From an uncultured Campylobacter sp. (GTDB taxonomy: Bacteria; Campylobacterota; Campylobacteria; Campylobacterales; Campylobacteraceae), in NCBI RefSeq assembly GCF_963526985.1, contig NZ_CAURPW010000006.1:62001-126000 (forward strand): a DNA stretch of 64,000 nt, in the 5' to 3' direction. Below are positions 1 to 7,769 of the stretch, piece by piece; position 1 is the first letter of the stretch; every line of letters starts with the position of its first letter. The translations under genes were made by a program, and so were the position numbers. The notes below the pieces were generated by a model. The model was not told the DNA's origin and ran no database searches. It saw only the letters and a program-made list of their open reading frames with translations.

Positions 1-60
1 TTGCGGCATATGCAAACGGGTCTTGGCGCGCAAGTCGTGCGAGGGATAAAATTTAATTAA
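1..60 (+). CDS. possible 3' end of an upstream gene (partial)
   Basis: Frame 1 is open from the first base to a TAA at 58-60 and would encode a short tail ending QVVRGIKFN. The gene body lies outside the window, so no function can be assigned and the frame may be chance. Positions 61-460 behind it hold no convincing gene; they are AAATTT-rich with a few small hairpins, such as CACCT...AGGTG near 338-355 and a GCGCGG...CCGCGC pair near 370-402. Confidence 0.3.
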   Translation: MRHMQTGLGAQVVRGIKFN

Positions 61-460
61 GCGGCGAGATTTGCTAAATTTATTTTACGCCGCAAGCTCA
101 GACTAAGTTTAAATTTAAAAGCAAATCTGCGCTCTAGCGGCAAATAAAGCCGCCCAACATTAAGCAAGACGCGATAAATTTACTCTTTAAATTCGCCCGC
201 GAGCGTTAATTTATGCCGCCGAACCGAGTTTAAATTTATGCTCTGCTTATGTCGCCGACAAACCGTTAAAAAACAAGTCGTTCGTGCCCACAAAAGTCCG
301 CCCTTAGCCTCGTTTTAGACAAGGTTGCTTTCACTTCCACCTATTATCTTAGGTGATTTTACTTTTTACGCGCGGCTTCTGCGTTGTAAATTTAAACCGC
401 GCACCTATAAGGGCATGCTAGCCTTACGCCCAAGGCCTAGAGACGATTTAGCCGCTAAAT

Positions 461-697
461 TTACTTTTGCGACTTATCTACGCAAATAGCTTTGGTAATC
501 TTCGTAGTTAGCGGCGCGATTACGAGTATGCTAGGATACGCTACCGCAAAAGCTTTTGCGTAACTGGCCATCCAAATGCCAAAAAAACCATCGGCAAACC
601 CCAAATTTACGTATGTAAGTACGCCCGAGATGATAAGCGACATAAAAAGCGCCATAATAAACGCGAAAACAAACCTAAAATACCTAATGTCTATCAT
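461..697 (-). CDS. DUF2798 family small inner-membrane protein
   Basis: A 78-residue protein with two predicted membrane helices (about residues 8-30 and 37-66). The first helix carries the MSLIISGVLTYVNLG-type sequence I associate with DUF2798, and the second ends in a VIAPLTTKIT-like segment typical of that family. The start is supported by an AAAAGGAGAAAA ribosome binding site. Function is unknown for the family. It lies downstream of, and on the same strand as, the monooxygenase, cyclophilin-like protein and broken aldehyde reductase, so it may belong to the same stress-response neighbourhood. Confidence 0.75.
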   Translation of the reverse strand: MIDIRYFRFVFAFIMALFMSLIISGVLTYVNLGFADGFFGIWMASYAKAFAVAYPSILVIAPLTTKITKAICVDKSQK

Positions 698-784
698 TTT
701 TCTCCTTTTTTAAAATCTAGTTTGAGACGTTTTTTACGCCAACGCATTCGGTGACGCTCTCACAAAACCGTCTAAATTTAGTTT

Positions 785-1093
785 TTATTTGTGGGGCTTC
801 GTCTTGCTAAAAGAGTAGTTGTTTTTTAGCGCAAAACCCTCAAACATAGCAACCATATCGTCGCGCGCCTGCAAGAACTCCTTAAAATGCGGCGCCTGCC
901 TGTGCGCCTCATACGCGGCCTCGCCAGCGTAAATTTCAAAAAATATCCACTGGTTCGGCGCATCTTTTAGCGTGAAGGCAAAAAGCACCAGCACGCCGCT
1001 TTCTTTGGCGAGACTTGCTTTCATCTCCTTCATCAAAATTTCTTCAAATTTGGTGTTGTCTTCAGGGCTAAGCGTAATTTTATTTAAACACAT
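785..1093 (-). CDS. putative antibiotic biosynthesis monooxygenase (ABM) domain protein
   Basis: About 102 residues when read from the ATG at 1093; a GTG at 1099 would add two residues. The order of segments (NKITLSPED, then FTLKDAPNQWIFFEIYAGEAAYEAHRQAPHF in two halves, then a short helical tail) is that of the small dimeric ABM fold, as in YgiN quinol monooxygenases. Family members oxidise quinols or other small aromatics, or simply bind them; the substrate here is not visible. Its genes often sit near aldehyde or quinone stress genes, as here. Confidence 0.7.
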   Translation of the reverse strand: MCLNKITLSPEDNTKFEEILMKEMKASLAKESGVLVLFAFTLKDAPNQWIFFEIYAGEAAYEAHRQAPHFKEFLQARDDMVAMFEGFALKNNYSFSKTKPHK

Positions 1094-1160
1094 ATGCACG
1101 CTTTTTAGCGCGCCCTACGAGAGCTCTTTTTGCCCTAAAATCTGGCTCCATATTAAATTA

Positions 1161-1577
1161 TTATTCGGCTAGCTCGATCTTGATCTGCCCGTCTTTTGCA
1201 ACCGAGCTCACGTCGCCCTCGATCACGCCCAAGCGTACGATGCCTTCGTAGTAAGGCTGGTAGCCGTAGTAGATGACAAAGTTATTCCACGGAGCAAAGT
1301 ACGAGATCTCGCCTTTTTTGCCGTCGCTACCGACTGGAGATTCGCTTATGTCAAGCCGTTTTGGAAGCTTAGCTACCTTTTCGCGTCCGCCGTAGTCCTC
1401 TAAATTTAGCGTTAGCGGCAGCTGTGCGGCAAAGCTTCTTGCCGCCGCCGTATCATCTAGGATAGCCGTCGCTTCGCCGTTAGAGCTCTTTAGGACTATC
1501 TTTAAATTTTGCATTTTCTCTCCTGCTGCCAAATTTAACCCCGCAAAAAGCATAAAGACGGCTAAAATTTTTCTCAT
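1161..1577 (-). CDS. exported cyclophilin-like fold protein
   Basis: A 138-residue protein with an N-terminal hydrophobic signal sequence (about residues 1-19, ending LNLAAG). The mature part has segments typical of the cyclophilin-like 2 family: LPLTLNLEDYGGREKVAKLP, then SPVGSDGKKGEISYFAPWNN, then IVRLGVIEGDV. These proteins share the cyclophilin barrel but usually lack proline isomerase residues, and their role is unknown. It lies just downstream of the decayed dehydrogenase; a complete dehydrogenase reading frame would end 18 nt before this start codon. The two were probably co-transcribed. Confidence 0.75.
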   Translation of the reverse strand: MRKILAVFMLFAGLNLAAGEKMQNLKIVLKSSNGEATAILDDTAAARSFAAQLPLTLNLEDYGGREKVAKLPKRLDISESPVGSDGKKGEISYFAPWNNFVIYYGYQPYYEGIVRLGVIEGDVSSVAKDGQIKIELAE

Positions 1578-1594
1578 TTTGACTCACTTTAAAT

Positions 1595-2723
1595 TTATTT
1601 TGCCAGTTCAAGGATTTGGACGATATTTTTCTTTGGATAGAGCTCTTACATCGCCCACGCTTTTGCGTTTTCAAAAGCTACTCCCGCGATCTCGTCAATA
1701 AGCGCCTCGCTATCTATCTCTAGCTGCGATAGTCTTGTTGGAGTGCCTATTTTGTCAAACCACGCTTTTAGCGCCTCTATGCCCTCATCTGCGGTTTTAA
1801 GCCCAAATATTTCTCTCGCAAAACGCTCAAATACGCCCAAATTTCTATCCTTATACCACTTCATCCATGCAGGCATCACTACGCTTAGTCCAGCTCCGTG
1901 CGCGCAGTCCGTTACCGCACTCATCGCATGCTCGATCATGTGGTTTGGATACTCAATGCCTGAAGTGCCGACCATAGTTATGCCATTTAGCGCCATCGTC
2001 GCAGCCCAGGCAAACTCAGCTCTAGCGTCGTAGTCATCAGGGTTTGCGAGTAAAATTTCGGTCGTTCGGATGATGGTTTTTATGTTTGCTTCTACCTGCA
2101 TTCTGGCGATTAGCGGATAGTTTGTAGCCGTGAAATAGCCCTCGATGCTGTGCGCGATAACGTCGCTTGCGCTATAAACTAGATAGTCGCGGCTGACGGT
2201 GGCTTGTAGCTGCGGGTTTACGACAGATACTTTTGGAAAAAGGCACGGCGCGCCCAGATGAAGCTTTAATTTAGCCGCTTCGTTGGTCACAACGCCGTTT
2301 TGATTCATCTCAGAGCCAGTTGCCGCTAGCGTGATGATGTCAAATACCATGAGCGACTCGGCCGGATTTTTACCTACGAAAAAGTCCCACACGTCGCCGC
2401 TATATTTAGCTCCGGCAGCGACTGCCTTTGCAGAGTCTAGCACCGAGCCGCCGCCAACGGCCAGCACGCTATCGGCGCCAAATTCACGGGCTATTTTGAT
2501 CGCCCGGGTTTGACTTCACGCCGCCAAGCTCAGTAAATTCGATGCCATTTGCCTTTAGACTATCTGTTGCTACGCCAAGCAACCCGCTCTTTCTTACGCG
2601 CTCGCTGCCGTATAGCACAAGAGCTTTTTTAGCGCCAAATTCTTTCATATATTCGCCGATATGAGCCTCTTTGCCTTTGCCAAATTCTATTCTTGTGGGA
2701 TTATAAAATGTAAAATTTTCCAT
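1595..2723 (-). pseudogene. iron-containing alcohol/aldehyde dehydrogenase (YqhD/BDH type), multiply inactivated
   Basis: The first 79 codons (start 2723, ribosome site AAAAAAGGAAAA) match the N-terminal Rossmann part of group III iron dehydrogenases, ending GGVKSNP. At about 2505-2512, around a CCCGGG, the frame shifts and a few residues expected between NP and the next helix are missing. The other frame resumes as RAIKIAREFGADSVLAVGGGS and continues with the family's metal and NADP-binding region to 1646. There a TAA at 1646-1648 interrupts the gene; the same frame then continues ELYPKKNIVQILELAK to a natural-looking TAA at 1595-1597. Intact relatives reduce toxic aldehydes with NADPH. Two independent lesions argue for real decay rather than one sequencing error. 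Confidence 0.85.
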
Positions 2724-2770
2724 TGTTTTCCTTTTTTAAATTTACCCCCGCAAGGTGCAGGGGTGATTGT

Positions 2771-3790
2771 TTATTTCAAATTTGCTTTGAAAAATTCCTC
2801 AAATTTATCGTATGGGATCTTGTTATTTTTATTATCATACAGATCTGTATGCACAGCGCCAGGGACGATAACTAGCTCTTTATTTTTGTTGCCAAGAGAT
2901 TTAAAGGCGTCCTCGCTAAAGTATCTTGAGTGCGCTTTCTCGCCGGCTACGATAAGAGTCGGAGTTCTCATCTCGCTTGCGTAGGCAAGGATTGGCATAT
3001 TTATAAACGAGATAGGATTTGTAACGATCCAGCCGCTCTCTCCGCTGTTTGAATTTACAGAGCGTTTGTGATATCCGCGTGGTGTGCGGTAATAGTCCGC
3101 ATATTCAGCGATAAACTGCGGCGTGCTCGCGTCTATCTTTTTTGGATCAACGTTTATCGCACCAGTATATGTCGGTTTGCCATTTTTAGCATCGACCCAG
3201 CGTTGCTCGGCTAGCTTCTTTTTAGTTTCATATCTCTCATCGGCGCCCACACTATCGTTGTAGCCTTTTGCCATCACTCGCGTCATATCATACATCGTGC
3301 TGGTCGCAACCGCCTTTATGCGAGGATCGGCAAGAGCTGCGTTTAGAGCAAAACCGCCCCAGCCGCATACGCCTAAAATGCCGATTTTACCTCGATCTAT
3401 ATTGTCCTGAATGCCTAAAAAATCCGCCGCCGCGCTAAAATCGTCAGTGTTTATCTCCGGACTTGCTAAATTTCTTGGCTCGCCGCCGCTCTCTCCGGTG
3501 TAGCTTGGATCAAAGGCAAGCGTGATAAAGCCGCGCTCGGCTAAAGTTTGGGCGTAAAGGCCGCTTGATTGCTCTTTAACCGCGCCAAAAGGTCCGCTAA
3601 CTGCGATCGCAGCAGCTTTGCCATGCAAATTTTTAGGCGTATAAAGATCGCCGACGATCTCCACGCCGTAACGATTTTTAAATTTAACTTTCTTGTGATC
3701 TACCTTATCACTTTTGGCGAAAATTTTATCCCACTCGCTTACCATCGATATCGCTTCTAGCGGTGATTTTGTTACGTTTGTGCTTGCCAC
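2771..3790 (-). CDS. alpha/beta hydrolase, dienelactone hydrolase-like (YcjY type)
   Basis: A 339-residue reading frame beginning with GTG after AGGAGGT. It has an alpha/beta hydrolase core with the nucleophile elbow GVCGWGG near residue 142, so cysteine replaces the usual serine as in dienelactone hydrolases, and a probable catalytic histidine in PGAVHTDLYD near the C-terminus. The order of blocks, including STMYDMTRVMAKGYND, matches the YcjY-like family found beside YqhC-type regulators. The N-terminus VASTNV looks like the mature end of a secreted protein whose signal peptide is now out of frame just upstream (3802-3852). As it stands the product would be cytoplasmic. The substrate is unknown. 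Confidence 0.8.
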   Translation of the reverse strand: MASTNVTKSPLEAISMVSEWDKIFAKSDKVDHKKVKFKNRYGVEIVGDLYTPKNLHGKAAAIAVSGPFGAVKEQSSGLYAQTLAERGFITLAFDPSYTGESGGEPRNLASPEINTDDFSAAADFLGIQDNIDRGKIGILGVCGWGGFALNAALADPRIKAVATSTMYDMTRVMAKGYNDSVGADERYETKKKLAEQRWVDAKNGKPTYTGAINVDPKKIDASTPQFIAEYADYYRTPRGYHKRSVNSNSGESGWIVTNPISFINMPILAYASEMRTPTLIVAGEKAHSRYFSEDAFKSLGNKNKELVIVPGAVHTDLYDNKNNKIPYDKFEEFFKANLK

Positions 3791-3801
3791 TAAATTACCT
3801 C

Positions 3802-3852
3802 CTAAATAAAACTTGACGCTACAAGCGTCGCCGCAAATTTCTTGAGATTCAT
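3802..3852 (-). pseudogene. out-of-frame signal peptide remnant of the hydrolase gene
   Basis: An ATG at 3852 with a ribosome site (AAAGGAAAAGAG) opens a 16-codon frame, MNLKKFAATLVASSFI, then TAG. Adding one T to the ATTTA at about 3804-3808 would give a complete signal peptide: SSFILGGNLVA followed by the present hydrolase N-terminus STNV, with a good cleavage site. Alternatives are a short leader peptide that couples translation to the hydrolase, a phase-variable tract, or a one-base sequencing error. Confidence 0.5.
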
Positions 3853-4042
3853 CTCTTTTCCTTTAAGTTTTTTGATATTTTGGCGAGCTTTGGTTTTTCC
3901 TTGTCCCGCATATCGTTTTGTTGGGGTGCATTATATCTGTATTTTAAATTTTACGTTAGAACGATTCTGTAAATTTCATGCCTAATCCTGCAAAATTTCT
4001 AAAAGGTTGTATAATTTCACAAAATTTGACTCGGAGAGTGAA

Positions 4043-4951
4043 ATGGCTGATATAAATTTACTAAAAGAGCAGACAAAAGAGTTTTTATTAGATAGATGCG
4101 GCGTAAACTGCTTAGAGCGCAGCGACATTGGCTCGCTTGACTTTTATATCAGCGACAAAACGCACGATTTTATCAGCGCGGTTTATGAGCCGTCATTGTG
4201 CATAATACTGCAAGGAGCAAAGGCGATCGGCTTTGGCGACGATATGCACGGATACGACGAGCAGACTTATGCGCTAGCTTCTACTCACGTGCCGTTAAAT
4301 GTAAGCCTAACAGACGCCTCAAAAGAGAAACCCTACATCTCGCTTCGCATTAAATTTAGCCTTGATGAGGTTTATGAAGTGCTAAAAGGTGTGGACGTAA
4401 AAGAGCAGAGCCTACAAAAAAGCGAAAAAGGCATATTCTTTGGCGAGCTAACGGATGAGATTTTAGAGCCTGTTTTGAGATTTGTATGGCTACTAGAAAA
4501 ACCAAAAGAGAAGATCAAATTTCTCTCAGACCTTGCCAAAAAAGAGATACTTTATATGCTCGCAACAAACGATAAAAGCAGCTATTTTTTAAGTAAATTT
4601 GCGATGCAAGGCAGCGTTTCAAATAAAATTTCAAAAGCCGTAGCAAAGATAAAAAACGAGTTTTCGCAAAAGCTAAATATGAAAGACGTCGCTAGAGAGT
4701 GCGATATGAGCGAGTCTTCGCTATATCATAACTTCAAAACCGTAACTTCGCTAAGTCCCATAGCTTTTCAAAAAAAGATCCGCCTAGAAGAGGCCAAAAA
4801 CCTGCTCGCGACCAAAAATATCGGCGTTGCGCAGGCTGCATTTGACGTAGGATACGAGAGCGCATCGCAGTTTAGCCGCGAATACGCAAGGATGTTTGGG
4901 ATGCCGCCTAAAATTCACAGCGAAATTTTACGCGCGGAAGCTGGCGGATAA
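4043..4951 (+). CDS. AraC family transcriptional regulator (YqhC-like, AraC_N domain)
   Basis: The ATG at 4043 follows GGAGAG at the right distance, giving 302 residues; an in-frame TTG at 4007 is less likely. The N-terminal two thirds match the AraC_N ligand-binding domain (YEPSLCIILQGAKAIGFGDD, then THVPLNVSLTDAS). The C-terminal third carries two helix-turn-helix units: MKDVARECDMSESSLYHNFK, and then NIGVAQAAFDVGYESASQFS. It is divergent from the hydrolase/dehydrogenase group with a shared promoter region (3853-4042). This is the arrangement of yqhC-yqhD, where the regulator activates an aldehyde reductase in response to reactive aldehydes. That role is inferred. Confidence 0.85.
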   Translation: MADINLLKEQTKEFLLDRCGVNCLERSDIGSLDFYISDKTHDFISAVYEPSLCIILQGAKAIGFGDDMHGYDEQTYALASTHVPLNVSLTDASKEKPYISLRIKFSLDEVYEVLKGVDVKEQSLQKSEKGIFFGELTDEILEPVLRFVWLLEKPKEKIKFLSDLAKKEILYMLATNDKSSYFLSKFAMQGSVSNKISKAVAKIKNEFSQKLNMKDVARECDMSESSLYHNFKTVTSLSPIAFQKKIRLEEAKNLLATKNIGVAQAAFDVGYESASQFSREYARMFGMPPKIHSEILRAEAGG

Positions 4952-5037
4952 AATCAGTCCGTCGTAAATCTATTCGTTATATAATTTAAGCTAAAATGAA
5001 TGGCGAGCTATTTTAAATTTTATTTTAGGAGACGTTT

Positions 5038-5760
5038 ATGAAAATTTTAGGCAAGATTCGAGTCGGCGCGGCGGCGCTTGGAGCGGTGATGTGTTTTAGT
5101 AATGCGCAGGCGTTTTTTACGATTGATTTTAACGAGCAGTGGTTGCGGCAGGACGCGTATAACCGCGCTATGAATCAAGCAAGAAAAAATTTAAATCCAC
5201 CCGATGATTCCGCCTATGCCAAAGACGTTAAGACCGATATACTCTATACGGGCGCGCTGGTGCGAGCCGGAGATCATTTTTTGGATATGGACGGCATCGA
5301 GCAGATAGCGCAGCTATTTCCCGCCGCGCAGCAAGACGAGGGGCGGCGCTTGCTAGTAGAGGGTATAGATAAGCTAAACGGCAGCGTCGAGCAGCTATAC
5401 GGCATACCCAAAGAAAACGTAGCGACCGGTATCGTGGCGCTACTAGGAGGCGCTTATGCGGCGTATTTTAATCATCCGATGCCGGACGAGGCCGTAAAGC
5501 CCGCATTTTTGCAGATCGCCGAGTTTTTGCGCAAAAAACCCGAGCTGTTTGAGGGAAAAGCTACGGAAATGATGAACTCGTATCAGATATCTATGGGGCT
5601 TGGGTTTTTGCTGATGGCGATGCAGCAGGAGCTAAAGCAGCATCCAAATCCCGCACATGAAGCGGAGCTAAAAGCCGTAGGCAGGCTGGTTTTTAAATCA
5701 TTGCTAAACGTCGAGCCGGAGCAAATGGATTTTACCGCATCCGGCATAGTCTTTAAATAG
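5038..5760 (+). CDS. exported hypothetical protein, DUF6683-like
   Basis: A 240-residue protein with a signal peptide (residues 1-25, cleavage after NAQA) and ribosome site TTTAGGAGACGTTT. The C-terminal 150 residues are helical, with a GIPKENVATGIVALLGGAYAAYF block and an ending (MDFTASGIVF) that resembles proteins carrying DUF6683. I am only moderately sure of that family name. Function is unknown, location probably periplasmic. It stands alone. The 300 bases after it (5761-6064) hold no gene I can support. Confidence 0.7.
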   Translation: MKILGKIRVGAAALGAVMCFSNAQAFFTIDFNEQWLRQDAYNRAMNQARKNLNPPDDSAYAKDVKTDILYTGALVRAGDHFLDMDGIEQIAQLFPAAQQDEGRRLLVEGIDKLNGSVEQLYGIPKENVATGIVALLGGAYAAYFNHPMPDEAVKPAFLQIAEFLRKKPELFEGKATEMMNSYQISMGLGFLLMAMQQELKQHPNPAHEAELKAVGRLVFKSLLNVEPEQMDFTASGIVFK

Positions 5761-6064
5761 GCGTTTTGATTTTTGCGCGAGCAAGGAAACTGCGCGCAGG
5801 CTCGCGTACCTGCTAGGCGATTTGCGGCACAAAAGCCGTCCTGGCGGCGCTTTTGAGCGCGACCAAACATAAAAGCGAGCCTCTTTTTTGATATACCCGA
5901 CTTTTGTCCGCTACCGAGCAAATAGCTAAACCGCGCTCAAGGGCCGAATTTAAATAAGCCCGCGCGCCTTGCAAAATCCGGCCGATTTTTTATTTTAAAA
6001 TAGCGGGCGCATTTTTCGGCGTTTTTAAAAGCTCAAAGCCAAAATCACCTTTACGCTTTTACTT

Positions 6065-6700
6065 CTAAATAAACTCTCTTGGATGATAAATTTGTACGCC
6101 CTTAGCATCCGTCTGCGCTGCGGCGATGACGGCAGCCGCGATATCTTTCGCGCTCATCGGGCGGTAGTTCGTTAAGATAAATTTTGGCAAAAGCCCAAAC
6201 AGCCAAATCGTAAAAAGCTCTCCCATACGCACCTGCTCGCGCTCGCTTTTTATCGCAGGTAGCCGCGCGATTTGTAAGCTCTCGTAATCCAGCGCGGCAA
6301 TCTTTTTCTCCGCCTTGCCCTTTGCGCGCAGATAAAAAAACCTCGACCGCTCGTTTGCGCCCTGCGACGAGATGAGCGCGAAACGGCGCGCGCCTGATGC
6401 GATGCCCCATTTTGCGATATTTACGGGGTAGCTCACGTCTACTTTGTAAAACTGCCCGCGACTACCGGCTTGCTTCATCGTCGTGCCAAGCGCACAGAAC
6501 GCCTCGTCTATCTCGCGCGGCGGCATATCTTTGATCTCGTCGAAATTTATGATTTGAGTCTCTAGCTTTTCGTGGCTAAAATTTAGCTCCCTACGCGCCC
6601 AAACGATGATTTTGTCGTAGTTTTCATTTTCGCAAAGTCCGCGCACGATCTCGCGTCCTACCGCTCCCGTAGCTCCTACGACCAAAGCCGTTTTACCCAT
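6065..6700 (-). CDS. NAD(P)-binding oxidoreductase, atypical short-chain dehydrogenase (NmrA/HTATIP2-like)
   Basis: A 211-residue protein that starts with the dinucleotide-binding loop VVGATGAVG (residues 7-15). It continues with EAFCALGTTMKQAGS and the segment VDVSYPVNIAKWGIASGARRFALISSQGA, split over strands 4-5, as in atypical SDR proteins of the NAD(P)H-binding family. There is no classical YxxxK pair; the FYLRAKGKAE segment supplies a lysine at the equivalent place. The start follows TAAGGAGTAAAA. It is a single-gene unit and the substrate cannot be told from sequence. Confidence 0.75.
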   Translation of the reverse strand: MGKTALVVGATGAVGREIVRGLCENENYDKIIVWARRELNFSHEKLETQIINFDEIKDMPPREIDEAFCALGTTMKQAGSRGQFYKVDVSYPVNIAKWGIASGARRFALISSQGANERSRFFYLRAKGKAEKKIAALDYESLQIARLPAIKSEREQVRMGELFTIWLFGLLPKFILTNYRPMSAKDIAAAVIAAAQTDAKGVQIYHPREFI

Positions 6701-6818
6701 TTTTACTCCTTAAGCGTTAAATTTTATCCCAGGCTAATAGCCTAGCCTAAATTTAGCGCGGTTAATTTTAATCGCCCGTTTAAATTTGCCCTAAATCAAA
6801 ACGCAAGCGAGATTAAAT

Positions 6819-7628
6819 TTACCGCGCCGCTTGGCAATATTCTTTCTTATACGGCGCTCGCTCGCAAAGGCGCGCGTATACTCGCTTTACCTCAGCGTCG
6901 TCCAAGGCGTATAAAGCACCTCGTTTATGATGCTCCGTAAGCATAATACAACCGGCTAGCATATCCGACTCAAAGCAGTTTCTAGTGAGCGCTTTTACGG
7001 CATTCTCAGGATCGTACGATAAAGACGAAATACCTAGAGAAAGGCATCTTCTAGCATCTATTTCGCAGGCTTTTTTTAGATAGAAATATCCTGGCAAATC
7101 CTGCGGTTCGTCATGCAAGTAAGGTTCGGCTCGAAGCAAAAGCCCCAAATTTTCGCACCCTAGCGCCGAGTTTTTGTCGCAGGCGAATTCATATATCTTT
7201 TGTGCATGCTTTTTGCTTTTAGCGGGCGAGTGTTTTTCCAAATATCTACCGTAAACGGCGCAGGAGTCGTAATGACCGCTTAGGCACGCAGGCAGTAAAA
7301 GTTCTTTTGCTGCATCGTAATTTTTATTTTCTATATGTATTTTACCTACCTCCATGCATGCGTCAATTTTACCTTCTTTGCACGCGTCAAGCAAAGTCTG
7401 CATCGCCGTTTGAGCTTCATGCTCGTTATATTTGAGTTCGTCTTTTTTATAAAAAAAGATCACGCGTTTGCAGGCTCTAGCGTCCTTTTGGGCGCACGAT
7501 TTTTTAAGCGTTTCGTAGCGCGCGCTTAAAAACGCCTCCTTTTCGGGATCGGCTTCTTTTTTTTCTTGTTGGCTAGCTACCGCTGCTATGGCGAAAAACG
7601 CAAATGCTAAAACGATTAATTTTTTCAT
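6819..7628 (-). CDS. exported cysteine-rich Sel1/TPR-like repeat protein
   Basis: A 269-residue protein with a signal peptide (residues 1-19, ...AIAAVAS). The mature part is a run of helical pairs with regularly spaced cysteines: DACMEVGKIH, CLSGHYDSCAVYGR, CDKNSALGCENLG, CEIDARRCLSLG, ESDMLAGCIMLTEHH. This spacing is that of Hcp-like Sel1 repeat proteins of epsilonproteobacteria, whose repeats are locked by disulfides in the periplasm. Such proteins are protein-interaction scaffolds; the partner is not visible. Confidence 0.75.
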   Translation of the reverse strand: MKKLIVLAFAFFAIAAVASQQEKKEADPEKEAFLSARYETLKKSCAQKDARACKRVIFFYKKDELKYNEHEAQTAMQTLLDACKEGKIDACMEVGKIHIENKNYDAAKELLLPACLSGHYDSCAVYGRYLEKHSPAKSKKHAQKIYEFACDKNSALGCENLGLLLRAEPYLHDEPQDLPGYFYLKKACEIDARRCLSLGISSLSYDPENAVKALTRNCFESDMLAGCIMLTEHHKRGALYALDDAEVKRVYARLCERAPYKKEYCQAAR

Positions 7629-7769
7629 TTTTTCCCTTTATGGTTTTGGTTAAATTTACGCTCGGCGGCAAATTTAACCTTGCAAGTTTAACTCGCGAAA
7701 AATCTACCGCATTTGCGCGGCGCTTGTATCTCGTGCGCCGCAGATAAACGGGTACCCTAGGCGCCGAAA

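Noticed and set aside
240..430. Possible structured RNA with several small hairpins near the left edge
   Set aside because: I tried to match it to tmRNA and RNase P RNA and found no conserved core; the hairpins are short and could be chance.
5583..5921. 112-codon minus frame overlapping the DUF6683-like gene end
   Set aside because: It mostly mirrors the plus-strand gene, which has signal peptide, ribosome site and family-like ending.
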